A stretch of DNA of 23,756 bases from a virus, in the IMG/VR virus record IMGVR_UViG_3300008448_005338, positions 1 through 23,756 of that record; one strand, given 5' to 3'. How positions within the stretch are numbered: position 1 is the first letter of the stretch; each line of letters begins with the position of its first letter. A program made the translations under genes and the position numbers. The notes under the pieces are model-generated. The model did not search any database, was not told the DNA's origin, and saw nothing but the letters and a program-made list of their open reading frames with translations. Below, one piece after another: positions 4,848 through 11,220 of this stretch.

Positions 4848-5870
4848 TTACTTCTTTAGCTTGACCTTAGCCTTTGGATTCTTTGCATTCCACTTCTTTG
4901 CTAGAGCATTATACTCTGCAATGTATGTGGCCTTAGCAAGATCTGCTGCTGCCTTGGCTGTTACTGCTGCTGCAGTTGCTGTTGCTGAATCTGCTGCACG
5001 TCCAGCCTTTTCTGCTGCTAGAGCATCTTGGGCTGCCTTGAGTGCTGCATTAGCTGTTGCTAATTCGGCATTCTTTGCTGCGAGTTCTGCTGCAATATCA
5101 CGAACTACAATTGTAGCGCTTACAGAACCTACTGGTGCTGCCAAGCCTGTTACGGCTGTTGCTACTGTTGCATATGCAACTACTGTTACTGAACCAGTTG
5201 CAGGAATTGTTACTGTCTGCTCTTTTGTTCCTAGTGTTGCTGTTACTGTGTCAGTTGTTAGCGCTGTCGCTAGTGCTACTCCAGAGCTTGAAACCAAAGT
5301 ATTAATTGTGGCTCCACCCTTTGGATTACCAAACACGTCAAATCCAGATACCTTAAGCACCTGTGATGTACCTGCTGCTGCTGATGCAGGAGCGGTTAGT
5401 GTAATTGAGTTCAAAGCACCTGCGGTACCTTGCACATAATAAACTGTTGTAGTTCCAGCACGAGTAATCGATACTGATCCTACTGCTGTACTTTTAGTAT
5501 ATACATAAAAGTCTGCTGATGTTCCAGTTCCTGTTGCAATTGATAGCGTTGAGGATCCAGATGATGCTGTTACTGCTGCACCAGTTGCTGATAAAGCAGG
5601 AACAATTGTTGCATTTACCGCAACTGCTGTAACTACTGTTCCAGTGTCTACGCCTGTTACGGCAATCTTCAATGCATCTGCTGCATCTACACTGTTATCT
5701 GCTGGCACTGGTAATGAAACAGGAGTTGTTACTACTGTCCCACCTGTTGCTGCAGATCCCGCTACCGTTAGGGTAACAGTTCCAGCATTAGCCTGAGCTG
5801 CTGGCGATACAAGCATTGTGCTAGTCAGGGCTGCAGCGATGATTAGCGATACTTTCTTAAATGACTTCAT
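4848..5870 (-). CDS. Secreted Ala/Thr/Val-rich protein with C-terminal coil
   Basis: 340 residues. A Sec signal peptide is clear: KK at 5-6, hydrophobic LIIAAALTSTMLV, and an AQA/ANA cleavage site near 27-29. Residues 30-255 are beta-type sequence rich in Thr, Val, Ala and Gly and very low in Cys and Trp, resembling two or more Ig-like or S-layer-like repeats. Residues about 258-325 form an alanine-rich coiled coil (AELAAKNAELATANAALKAAQ...), and the C-terminus is basic (KKWNAKNPKAKVKLKK). AAGGAG lies 11 bp before the ATG, and the gene ends in its own strong terminator, so it may be highly expressed. A host-derived cell-surface protein or virion decoration is possible; the family is not recognised. 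Confidence 0.75.
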   Translation of the reverse strand: MKSFKKVSLIIAAALTSTMLVSPAAQANAGTVTLTVAGSAATGGTVVTTPVSLPVPADNSVDAADALKIAVTGVDTGTVVTAVAVNATIVPALSATGAAVTASSGSSTLSIATGTGTSADFYVYTKSTAVGSVSITRAGTTTVYYVQGTAGALNSITLTAPASAAAGTSQVLKVSGFDVFGNPKGGATINTLVSSSGVALATALTTDTVTATLGTKEQTVTIPATGSVTVVAYATVATAVTGLAAPVGSVSATIVVRDIAAELAAKNAELATANAALKAAQDALAAEKAGRAADSATATAAAVTAKAAADLAKATYIAEYNALAKKWNAKNPKAKVKLKK

Positions 5871-5917
5871 TTATTTTTTTCTCCTTAATTTATCCACCTC
5901 TAGATGAGCGTGGAATT

Positions 5918-6154
5918 CTAGTTCATGTATGAGTTCCGCCATTGCGACGGAGAGTGATATTCTTCTATTTCTTTTTTCATTTCAATGCCATCATACATTC
6001 GAACAACGTGGATACATGGATCTTGGCCTTCGCCAAACTCTGTATCCTCTTGCTCTGACATTGGTAGTCCATCGTGTGTAGTGCATACGGGAGGTCCGCA
6101 CCAACCTTTATTAACCCCGTAAGACATCCATTCTTCAAATTCTAGTTCAGCCAC
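5918..6154 (-). CDS. Unknown 78-residue protein (WCGPPVC motif)
   Basis: The sequence runs MAELEFEEWMSYGVNKGWCG, PPVCTTHDGLPMSEQED, then GEGQDPCIHVVRMY. The three cysteines and the neighbouring His/Asp may bind a metal. I have a memory of similar small proteins in actinobacteria and their phages but no name for the family. The start is a GTG at 6154 with AAGGAG eight bases before it, overlapping the thioredoxin 3' end by 13 bp. It closes the subtilase-thioredoxin unit. Confidence 0.6.
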   Translation of the reverse strand: MAELEFEEWMSYGVNKGWCGPPVCTTHDGLPMSEQEDTEFGEGQDPCIHVVRMYDGIEMKKEIEEYHSPSQWRNSYMN

Positions 6155-6447
6155 TCTTCGAGCTCCTTTAAAATTTTATGCTTGGGCATTGCGCCTTGCA
6201 CTCTATGAACTGGCTTTCCATCCTTAAATAATACCATAGTTGGTATTGATTGTACAGAGTATTCCTGTGTTTTTTCAGGATTCTCATCAATATTTAACTT
6301 ACCAACCCATAACCCATTTTCTTCAGAGATCTCATCTAAAATAGGAGAAATTTTTTGACAAGGGCCGCACCACTCTGCCCAAAAATCAATAAGAACTAAA
6401 CTATGAGATTTAATAACTTGAGCAAAACTTTGATCCGTTACTATCAA
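6142..6447 (-). CDS. trxA: Thioredoxin
   Basis: 101 residues, normal thioredoxin length. The active site WCGPC (C27, C30) sits in the standard LIDFWAEWCGPCQ context, and the cis-proline SIPT is at P69. FKDGKPVHRVQGA matches the family's last beta-hairpin. It is a cytoplasmic dithiol-disulfide oxidoreductase with no signal peptide. The start is a TTG forming a TTGA overlap with the upstream stop. Phage thioredoxins can be DNA-polymerase processivity partners (as for T7 with the host protein) or can reduce ribonucleotide reductase; neither partner is in the window. Confidence 0.95.
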   Translation of the reverse strand: MIVTDQSFAQVIKSHSLVLIDFWAEWCGPCQKISPILDEISEENGLWVGKLNIDENPEKTQEYSVQSIPTMVLFKDGKPVHRVQGAMPKHKILKELEEWLN

Positions 6448-6656
6448 TTTTTGTCCTTAAGATCATCTGCTGCTTCATTAAACTTATCCATAAACATTTT
6501 AACTACAAAATATGTAGACTCTGTAGCATTCTTATTTAAATTAGAGATAGTTTCTTCTGATTGCTGGTCCTCAGGAAGAGCATTGGCCCATTTTTGAAAA
6601 AGGGCCTTTGCTACATCTTGTACAATAGACTCAAGCACTGTCATTTGCTTATCCAT
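6444..6656 (-). CDS. Small helical protein, unknown
   Basis: 70 residues, almost all helix-favouring and without Cys (MDKQMTVLESIVQDVAKALFQKW, ...YFVVKMFMDKFNEAADDLK). It may form a helical hairpin or dimer. It overlaps the subtilase 3' end by 8 bp and shares TTGA with the thioredoxin start, so the three genes are translated as a unit. I do not recognise it. Confidence 0.6.
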   Translation of the reverse strand: MDKQMTVLESIVQDVAKALFQKWANALPEDQQSEETISNLNKNATESTYFVVKMFMDKFNEAADDLKDKN

Positions 6657-7584
6657 TGATTGCCTTACTTAGGTCAAATAGGTTGCCAAACGAGTTTGGG
6701 AACTTCTTGCCCCTGTTAATTTTAACAGAAGTCTTGTGGATTAAGTCAGAAATTTGCTTAACCGTATACTGTGGATAAGTTTGCTTTAATGTAAGCCATT
6801 GTGCTGCTGCAATTTGAGCAGAGACAGAGGTTCCAGCAGCATTTCTAACAATGTTTCCTGGCACTGTAACTCTTGCGTTGCCGACAGAATAGAAATCTGT
6901 TAAAGATTGGTCAGAATTACTAATTAGATCAATTCCGTTTCTAGAACCAGATCCAATAGCAAAGGATTCTGGTATGCAAGATGGCCAGTCAACTCTTGAA
7001 TAGTCACGACCATTTCCTGTAGGGAAAAAGGTTGGAATATCAACAGACAATAGGTTCTTAATTGATTGCTGTGTAGTTGGGGTAGACGGACAGTAGTTTT
7101 GTCCTGATGCTCTAGTAGAGTCTCCCATAGACATAGACACTGCCTTAATATTAAATTTATCTTTATTGGCATACACCCAGTCTAAAGCAGAATAAACTGT
7201 TTTTTCTGTTGTAATTTGTCTGTCACCATTAACATTCTGCCCGATAATTCTAACAAAAACTATGTTCATGTTTGGATTTGCAGAAATTGCTGCAGAAGCC
7301 ATTTGAGTTCCATGATCAAATCCATTTTTTGTAATAGATGCTAAAGGCAAGAAAGCTGCTCCTGGACCTTCCATAAAAGATTTTCCGTTAGGACAAGTTG
7401 TCCACTCTAGTATACAAACCTCATATACAAGTTTTTCTTTAATAGCTGGGATAGAAGTGTCTAACGCAGTATCAAGAATTGCAAGGGTCGGAGCCGATAC
7501 GGTCCTGTTCTTTACGTTTGCATGCGATATTGATGGTATAGATAGTGTAAGGGCAATTAGGCCCACTAGTATTTTTTTATTCAT
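6649..7584 (-). CDS. Secreted subtilisin-type serine protease (S8)
   Basis: 311 residues with a Sec signal peptide (MNKKILVGLIALTLSIPSISHA, cleavage near residue 22). The catalytic triad is complete: D38 (LAILDTALD), H91 (FDHGTQMASA) and S253 (AAGTSVSAQ), with the oxyanion N191 (PTGNG). There is no separate long propeptide: the catalytic Asp comes only about 16 residues after the signal peptide, so it is a minimal subtilase fold that may not need self-maturation. Cysteines at about 57, 64, 165 and 203 could form disulfides outside the cell. It has a strong TTGACA-17-TATTAT promoter placed for a leaderless mRNA. Targets could be host surface proteins or phage virion proteins (inference). Confidence 0.9.
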   Translation of the reverse strand: MNKKILVGLIALTLSIPSISHANVKNRTVSAPTLAILDTALDTSIPAIKEKLVYEVCILEWTTCPNGKSFMEGPGAAFLPLASITKNGFDHGTQMASAAISANPNMNIVFVRIIGQNVNGDRQITTEKTVYSALDWVYANKDKFNIKAVSMSMGDSTRASGQNYCPSTPTTQQSIKNLLSVDIPTFFPTGNGRDYSRVDWPSCIPESFAIGSGSRNGIDLISNSDQSLTDFYSVGNARVTVPGNIVRNAAGTSVSAQIAAAQWLTLKQTYPQYTVKQISDLIHKTSVKINRGKKFPNSFGNLFDLSKAING

Positions 7585-7591
7585 AGACTAT

Positions 7592-7620
7592 ATAATACTA
7601 AATACAAAAAGGATTGTCAA
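7592..7620 (-). promoter_or_regulatory. Leaderless promoter of the subtilase, TTGACA-17-TATTAT
   Basis: TTGACA (7620-7615), 17 bp and TATTAT (7597-7592) are followed by exactly 7 bp before the ATG at 7584. No ribosome-binding site is present. Confidence 0.75.
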
Positions 7621-7624
7621 TAGC

Positions 7625-7795
7625 CTATTTATCTTTATTTAATTTAGCGTTATACCACTTACCAGCGTCCATTTCTGGACCTGTGACCTTATTTTCATCT
7701 AATAAAAGTCTAACTGCTGTGTTTAAATATTCTATCTGAAATTGCATTCTTAGCATTTCCATTTCAAGCAGTCTAATTCTGTCTGATTTTCTCAC
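7625..7795 (-). CDS. Small coiled-coil protein
   Basis: 56 residues from a GTG at 7795 that shares GTGA with the upstream stop. The sequence MRKSDRIRLLEMEMLRMQFQIEYLNTAVRLLLDE is a clear heptad-type helix, followed by a polar tail ending in WYNAKLNKDK. A longer frame from GTG 7846 would overlap the previous gene by 55 bp and is less likely. It is probably a dimerising helical protein. Function is unknown. Confidence 0.5.
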   Translation of the reverse strand: MRKSDRIRLLEMEMLRMQFQIEYLNTAVRLLLDENKVTGPEMDAGKWYNAKLNKDK

Positions 7796-8118
7796 TCTGT
7801 TATCTCTCTGTCTAATGGAGTAGGGGCTGTCAATAAAGCTCCACACTCAACGCACTGCATATCTAAAAAATAAGTTGCAATCTCATAATCGTCAAAGATA
7901 GCCCTTACATAAAAATGAATTGATCCACAAACACAAGCATGGGTAGGAGTTCCACGCAAGTCTACTGGATTAGAGACAGGGTTCTCCTGCTCTTGCCTAG
8001 CCTCTTCTATATCATTTTTATCAAATACCAAAACGTCGTATCTGCTAAAAAACTCTCTTATGACCCCAATACCAATTAATCCAATTAGGGTAGCTGCTAA
8101 ACGATTAACCCATTTCAT
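7792..8118 (-). CDS. Membrane-anchored zinc-ribbon-like protein
   Basis: 108 residues. An N-terminal hydrophobic segment (residues about 5-22, LAATLIGLIGIGVIREFF) could anchor it in the membrane, though it may be a buried helix. The C-terminal half has CVCG near residue 63 and CVECG near 89, a four-cysteine zinc-ribbon arrangement around a FDDYEIATYFLD beta segment. Its mRNA is likely leaderless. It ends in a GTGA overlap with the coiled-coil gene. No family recognised. Confidence 0.6.
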   Translation of the reverse strand: MKWVNRLAATLIGLIGIGVIREFFSRYDVLVFDKNDIEEARQEQENPVSNPVDLRGTPTHACVCGSIHFYVRAIFDDYEIATYFLDMQCVECGALLTAPTPLDREITE

Positions 8119-8124
8119 AAATCT

Positions 8125-8153
8125 ATTATACTCTAGACTTCTATAATTGTAAA
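8125..8153 (-). promoter_or_regulatory. Leaderless promoter, TTTACA-17-TATAAT
   Basis: TTTACA (8153-8148), 17 bp and TATAAT (8130-8125) lie 6 bp before the ATG at 8118. The spacer contains AAGTCTAGAG, similar to the AAGTCGAG just before the -10 at 9032-9037. Confidence 0.7.
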
Positions 8154-8699
8154 GGGAGGCCTTACGCTCATATTAAACTTTGCTGCAGCTTCTAAAGCCA
8201 TTCTAACACGCTTGCGTGGAGTCTTTATTAATCCAGTTGAAAACAATGAACCAAGTGCTAGTTCCTGTCCAGCACCTTCAGCCATGTATTGAACATCTGC
8301 TTCTCCTATATGAAAGTCTGAATCCATTGTAAAAATTCTTCCAGCGCCTTGAACTGCTATTAAAAATATTCCGCCTTCATCGCCGTCTTCAGTTCCAGAT
8401 CCAAAGTTTCCGTAACCGTGTTCTTTAAATGAATCTTTAATCGACTCTACAAATTTTGTTCTTATAAATTTATCTAAGTTTCTGAATCCAGCAGTTGGTT
8501 TGTAAACTGGTGGTGTCCAGTCGTATTGCAAAATCTGTCCCATTCTAAAACTATCAACAAATCCTATTCCGAACTGACCTACTTTAAAAACTTTTGGGTC
8601 TGTGCGCTGAAAAATTAATCCAGACTTATCATCTGATGCAGCAGCATCGCCCCCCAAGAGGACTTTATTTTCATGGATTAGAGCTACTATGCAGGTCAT
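8133..8699 (-). CDS. Proteasome-beta/HslV-like Ntn hydrolase
   Basis: 188 residues starting MTCIVAL, so removal of the first Met would expose T2 as an N-terminal nucleophile, as in HslV and proteasome beta subunits. The spacing fits: LLGGDAAAS places D18 at the position of Asp17 of those enzymes, and PKVFKVG (K36) corresponds to the catalytic lysine region. A GIGFVDSFRMGQIL segment matches the 'GxxGSxxD' helix start of the fold. The protein is shorter than, or similar to, HslV and has no ATPase partner in the window. It may cleave itself or a peptide/amide substrate, or replace a host proteasome subunit. The start is leaderless behind TTGCAC-17-TATACT. Confidence 0.75.
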   Translation of the reverse strand: MTCIVALIHENKVLLGGDAAASDDKSGLIFQRTDPKVFKVGQFGIGFVDSFRMGQILQYDWTPPVYKPTAGFRNLDKFIRTKFVESIKDSFKEHGYGNFGSGTEDGDEGGIFLIAVQGAGRIFTMDSDFHIGEADVQYMAEGAGQELALGSLFSTGLIKTPRKRVRMALEAAAKFNMSVRPPFTIIEV

Positions 8700-8706
8700 A
8701 TAACCT

Positions 8707-8735
8707 AGTATACTATTTTAAAATTCGATGTGCAA
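8707..8735 (-). promoter_or_regulatory. Leaderless promoter of the Ntn hydrolase, TTGCAC-17-TATACT
   Basis: TTGCAC (8735-8730), 17 bp and TATACT (8712-8707) lie exactly 7 bp before the ATG at 8699. The -10 is within TAGTATACTA, a 10-bp palindrome. Confidence 0.7.
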
Positions 8736-8740
8736 GTAGG

Positions 8741-9022
8741 TTATTTAGAGGTATTTTTTTCAATTCTATCAATTGCATCCCTCAATGAGGTGCCATGATT
8801 ATTAAATAGTTCAGCTTTAATAATTCTTATTTCTTCGTCTAAATGTTCAAATCTAAGGTGTCCGAGTTCTAATCTTTCTACAACTCCTGGACGATCTTCC
8901 GTTCCATTCCAGTCTTGAATAAATTGAAACCAGGTCTTAAAAAGCTTAAAAAATTTATTGCCAAAGTATCCTAGGCCAGAAGCGGCGGCGGCGGCAAGCA
9001 CAATCCATTCAAGAATACTCAT
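8741..9022 (-). CDS. Membrane-anchored coiled-coil protein, holin-like
   Basis: 93 residues. A single N-terminal membrane segment (LEWIVLAAAAASGLGYF) is followed by an aromatic basic patch (KFFKLFKTWFQFI). An acidic, heptad-like helix occupies residues about 50-90 (VVERLELGHLRFEHLDEEIRIIKAEL, ...RDAIDRIEK). The layout resembles phage holin-like proteins of the 'membrane helix plus minor coil' kind found in actinophages, but the CHAP endolysin is 2 kb away. A -10 box (TATAAT) lies 9 bp before the ATG. Confidence 0.6.
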   Translation of the reverse strand: MSILEWIVLAAAAASGLGYFGNKFFKLFKTWFQFIQDWNGTEDRPGVVERLELGHLRFEHLDEEIRIIKAELFNNHGTSLRDAIDRIEKNTSK

Positions 9023-9031
9023 AATAAACTA

Positions 9032-9037
9032 ATTATA
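9032..9037 (-). promoter_or_regulatory. Likely -10 box (TATAAT) near-leaderless
   Basis: TATAAT ends 9 bp before the ATG at 9022 and is preceded by AAGTCGAG. The -35 is weak. No ribosome-binding site is seen for this gene. Confidence 0.5.
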
Positions 9038-9069
9038 CTCGACTTAAAATTATAATTTAAAATAGTTGA

Positions 9070-9306
9070 CTAAATTAAAAGCTCCGAAGCGGTAATTTCG
9101 TTACCAACATAACGTCTTTTTACAATGTATTCTTTTACGTGATCTGGACCAGAAGATCTTCCAGCCAATATAATTACCCAACGTGGCTCAAATTTAGAAG
9201 AAAAACATGTTTCACAAATAAGTAAATTAATTGGCAAAAGGACTGACTTCTTTACTTCTAGCTTGTTTTTAGACTTATTGCAGCTATAGCATAATATTTT
9301 TTCCAT
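9070..9306 (-). CDS. Zinc-finger-like protein (two CxxC pairs)
   Basis: 78 residues. CYSC at 6-9 and CETC at 31-34 enclose a basic segment (NKSKNKLEVKKSVLLPINLLI), and the remainder includes KFEPRWVIILAGRSSGPDHV and a final GNEITASELLI. The pattern is that of a small treble-clef zinc protein. The ATG shares its last base with the upstream TAA (TAATG). I believe related sequences occur in other phages but know no function. Confidence 0.65.
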   Translation of the reverse strand: MEKILCYSCNKSKNKLEVKKSVLLPINLLICETCFSSKFEPRWVIILAGRSSGPDHVKEYIVKRRYVGNEITASELLI

Positions 9307-9503
9307 TATTCTGATTCCTCAATATGTTTAAAGATTATCTCATCAATGATACTAAACTCTTCATTTTCCATTAATTCGCTGTACTCCGTGCCATTCTTAT
9401 TGTAGTTAACCGTTGATGCAAACGCACCAAGTTTTTCAACAGTACCGTGACATTGCTCTGAATGGATGTATACAACATGAACCACATCATAGTATTCTTT
9501 CAC
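9306..9503 (-). CDS. Unknown 65-residue protein, GTG start
   Basis: The sequence runs MKEYYDVVHVVYIHSEQCHG, then an acidic C-terminal half. A beta-strand-like opening (VVHVVYIH) is followed by helix. The GTG at 9503 is supported by GGAGG nine bases before it and overlaps the upstream gene by 17 bp. No motif recognised. Confidence 0.55.
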   Translation of the reverse strand: MKEYYDVVHVVYIHSEQCHGTVEKLGAFASTVNYNKNGTEYSELMENEEFSIIDEIIFKHIEESE

Positions 9504-9807
9504 TAGGCTTGCCCTCCAGCTCGCATCTTACTCCGTATGACTCAAGCAGTCGCTTGACCTTTCCTACATAATCAATAACCATTTCTTTTTTGGCTCCTTC
9601 GAATTGTAAAAAATTATCTTCATACAGTCTTAACGCTAAAAACTGTGGATACATTACTATGTCCATAAGAAGCATCGGTGGCTTCTTTACTTGATGGACT
9701 GCCTTCTTCATTTCTTCAGTATAAAAAACAGGTTTGTTTGGTTCGCCAGTCCATTCATTTACTCCGTATTTAAAATGCTCATTTATATCTTTTTTATTAA
9801 TAAACAT
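9487..9807 (-). CDS. Unknown 106-residue protein
   Basis: Soluble, without signal or membrane segment. An N-terminal polar region (KYGVNEWTGEPNKPVFYTEEMKKA) precedes a helical C-terminal region (MYPQFLALRLYEDNFLQFEGA, ...VIDYVGKVKRLLESYG). GAGG precedes the ATG at about 13 bases. It overlaps the WhiB stop by 11 bp, so it is in the same transcript and may be co-regulated with WhiB. No family recognised. Confidence 0.6.
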   Translation of the reverse strand: MFINKKDINEHFKYGVNEWTGEPNKPVFYTEEMKKAVHQVKKPPMLLMDIVMYPQFLALRLYEDNFLQFEGAKKEMVIDYVGKVKRLLESYGVRCELEGKPSERIL

Positions 9808-10108
9808 TTTTTTTCTTTAACCTCTTCCAGTCTTCTGCTGTTTTGTGTAAATTCTTGGATCTATCTATTGAACCTGAACTTAAATATACTCCGCCCCATA
9901 CTCCATATTCATTATTGTCTGTACCAGATTCATAACACATTTTCATTACTGGACAACTAAAACACATCTCGTCTATATTTCTTGCTATATTAGCATCAGA
10001 CTCGTATTTTTCATAAAATAAATTTGTATCCATACCTCTGCATATTGCAAGGTGGAACCAATCTAGATCATCTTCATCTATGCCTAAATCATTTAAAATG
10101 CTTGACAT
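9797..10108 (-). CDS. whiB: WhiB-like Fe-S transcription factor
   Basis: 103 residues from the ATG at 10108. WhiB proteins bind a [4Fe-4S] cluster and act with the host primary sigma factor as transcriptional regulators. The four cluster cysteines are present: C23 (LAIC), C49 and C52 (MCFSC) and C58 (VMKMC), giving C-Xn-C-x2-C-x5-C. The GVWGG turn follows at 69-73, then a basic C-terminus (DWKRLKKKNVY) of the DNA-binding type. The frame extends to a TTG at 10144, but that start has no ribosome-binding site. WhiB is confined to actinobacteria and their phages, which fixes the host group. Phage WhiB (for example TM4 WhiBTM4) can repress host whiB genes and block superinfection. Confidence 0.92.
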   Translation of the reverse strand: MSSILNDLGIDEDDLDWFHLAICRGMDTNLFYEKYESDANIARNIDEMCFSCPVMKMCYESGTDNNEYGVWGGVYLSSGSIDRSKNLHKTAEDWKRLKKKNVY

Positions 10109-10316
10109 GCTTTGTGGGCAACTTCCATATTCCGTTACTATCAACAGAAATTCTTTCTGCTGTCCCCCATGTGTTCTCTTTGAACATGCCCTTTACATTT
10201 GTAAATCCGTTAATATCTTTTTTCCAAATTACTAGATCGTAATTGTCCCAAAAAGGAGTGATATTCTTGGCCTTTTTAATAAAGACTTCGACACCTAGTT
10301 CTGTTAGATTTAACAT
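10089..10316 (-). CDS. Unknown 75-residue protein upstream of WhiB
   Basis: The product has a pattern of aromatic residues (PFWDNYDLVIWKKD, NTWGTAERISVDSNGIWKLP) suggesting a small all-beta, SH3-like fold. The start follows AAGGA closely and has its own strong promoter. Four codons upstream, ATG-TTT-AAG-GAA-TAA forms a tiny ORF whose stop overlaps this ATG. It overlaps the likely WhiB start by 20 bp. Function is unknown. Confidence 0.6.
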   Translation of the reverse strand: MLNLTELGVEVFIKKAKNITPFWDNYDLVIWKKDINGFTNVKGMFKENTWGTAERISVDSNGIWKLPTKHVKHFK

Positions 10317-10331
10317 TATTCCTTAAACATA

Positions 10332-10385
10332 AACCGCAGCATCCCACTGATATATATTATACAGTAAAATCTGCGGCTATGTCAA
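10332..10385 (-). promoter_or_regulatory. Strong promoter with inverted repeat flanking the -10
   Basis: TTGACA (10385-10380), 18 bp and TATAAT (10361-10356) drive the 75-residue protein and WhiB. An 8-bp inverted repeat (CTGCGGCT at 10371-10378, AACCGCAG at 10332-10339, one wobble) lies on either side of the -10. Confidence 0.6.
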
Positions 10386-10388
10386 TAC

Positions 10389-11075
10389 TTATTTAAGAAA
10401 AGTTCCATCCCATATGGACTTTTTAATTTTAGGCTCTTCTTCTTTATCTTCTACGTCATAAGCCTTTTCAACAGGTACACAATTTGGAACCATTCTGCCG
10501 TTCTTCTCTTTCATACCTCTTTGGGTATATCCTGACCAACAAGCCTTTTCCATGTTATTCCATTTATCTTCTTCTTCATTATCTGACTCATAATCCTCGT
10601 CCTCTTCATCTTCTTCATCTTCTGGCTTAGGATCTACAGATTTTACCAAAGTATTTTCTGGAATTTCAATAACTGTATCTATTGGATTAATTGCATCTTC
10701 TAACATATCTTTAATTTCTTCTATTACTTCTTGTACTTCTAATGACTTTTTCATATTTTTCTCCCTATTAACTATTTTACGAGACCAAGAAAATCCTGCA
10801 TCCCCACCCCAAGCTAGCCACATAATTTTTCCATTTGAAGGGTTTTCTGAGTTGTCCCAGTCTTTACCTTTTTTGTCTACTTCATGGCGAGAAAAATATG
10901 AATACATACGCTTTACAGTTGAAAGACTAAGAGTTTCACCTCGTGCTAATTGTCCTGCACGAGTCCAACCTACTGCAGTTCCTGCACCTTTAGCTTTTCC
11001 TTGCTCTTTCAACTTTATAGCACGACGTGCTGCTGACTGCATTCCAGATGTTGGCTTGTATCCTTCTTTTGCCAT
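10389..11075 (-). CDS. Two-motif phage protein with acidic linker
   Basis: 228 residues. Residues about 10-105 carry a motif seen in many phage genomes: SAARRAIKLKEQGKAKGAGTAVGW... followed by QLARGETLSLSTVKRMYSYFSRHE and IMWLAWGGDAGFSWSRK. Residues about 140-175 are very acidic (EDEEDEEDEDYESDNEEED). The C-terminal part holds a second recurring phage motif, CWSGYTQRGMKEKNGRMVPNCVPV (two cysteines). From memory both motifs recur in cyanophage and other phage proteins of unknown function. I cannot assign a role; the acidic middle suggests a DNA-mimic or scaffold-like region. The start has AAGGAGAAG inside the previous gene's 3' end. Confidence 0.7.
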   Translation of the reverse strand: MAKEGYKPTSGMQSAARRAIKLKEQGKAKGAGTAVGWTRAGQLARGETLSLSTVKRMYSYFSRHEVDKKGKDWDNSENPSNGKIMWLAWGGDAGFSWSRKIVNREKNMKKSLEVQEVIEEIKDMLEDAINPIDTVIEIPENTLVKSVDPKPEDEEDEEDEDYESDNEEEDKWNNMEKACWSGYTQRGMKEKNGRMVPNCVPVEKAYDVEDKEEEPKIKKSIWDGTFLK

Positions 11076-11076
11076 G

Positions 11077-11220
11077 CTACTTCTCCTTTACGCTAACAAC
11101 TTTAACATTTTTAACTTCATCATCTATACCAAATATATCGTTAGCATAATCTACAGCGTCTTCTGAAGAGAATGCCTCTACTTCTGCATCAATCTCTATC
11201 TTGACCTTGTATGTGTTCAT
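11077..11220 (-). CDS. Small acidic alpha/beta protein
   Basis: Predicted 47 residues: MNTYKVKIEIDAEVEAFSSE, then DAVDYANDIFGI and VKNVKVVSVKEK. The beta-alpha-beta pattern suggests a small ferredoxin-like or 'cyanophage-type' YKVxI protein. The ATG follows the CHAP gene's TAA directly, and the 3' end carries the ribosome-binding site of the next gene. Function is unknown. Confidence 0.6.
   Translation of the reverse strand: MNTYKVKIEIDAEVEAFSSEDAVDYANDIFGIDDEVKNVKVVSVKEK

Noticed and set aside
4861-5439. Long plus-strand open frame of 192 codons
   Set aside because: It is antisense to the secreted 340-residue gene; the Ala/Thr-rich codons of that gene produce an open frame of Ala, Ser and Val without domains. 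The minus gene has signal peptide, ribosome-binding site and terminator.
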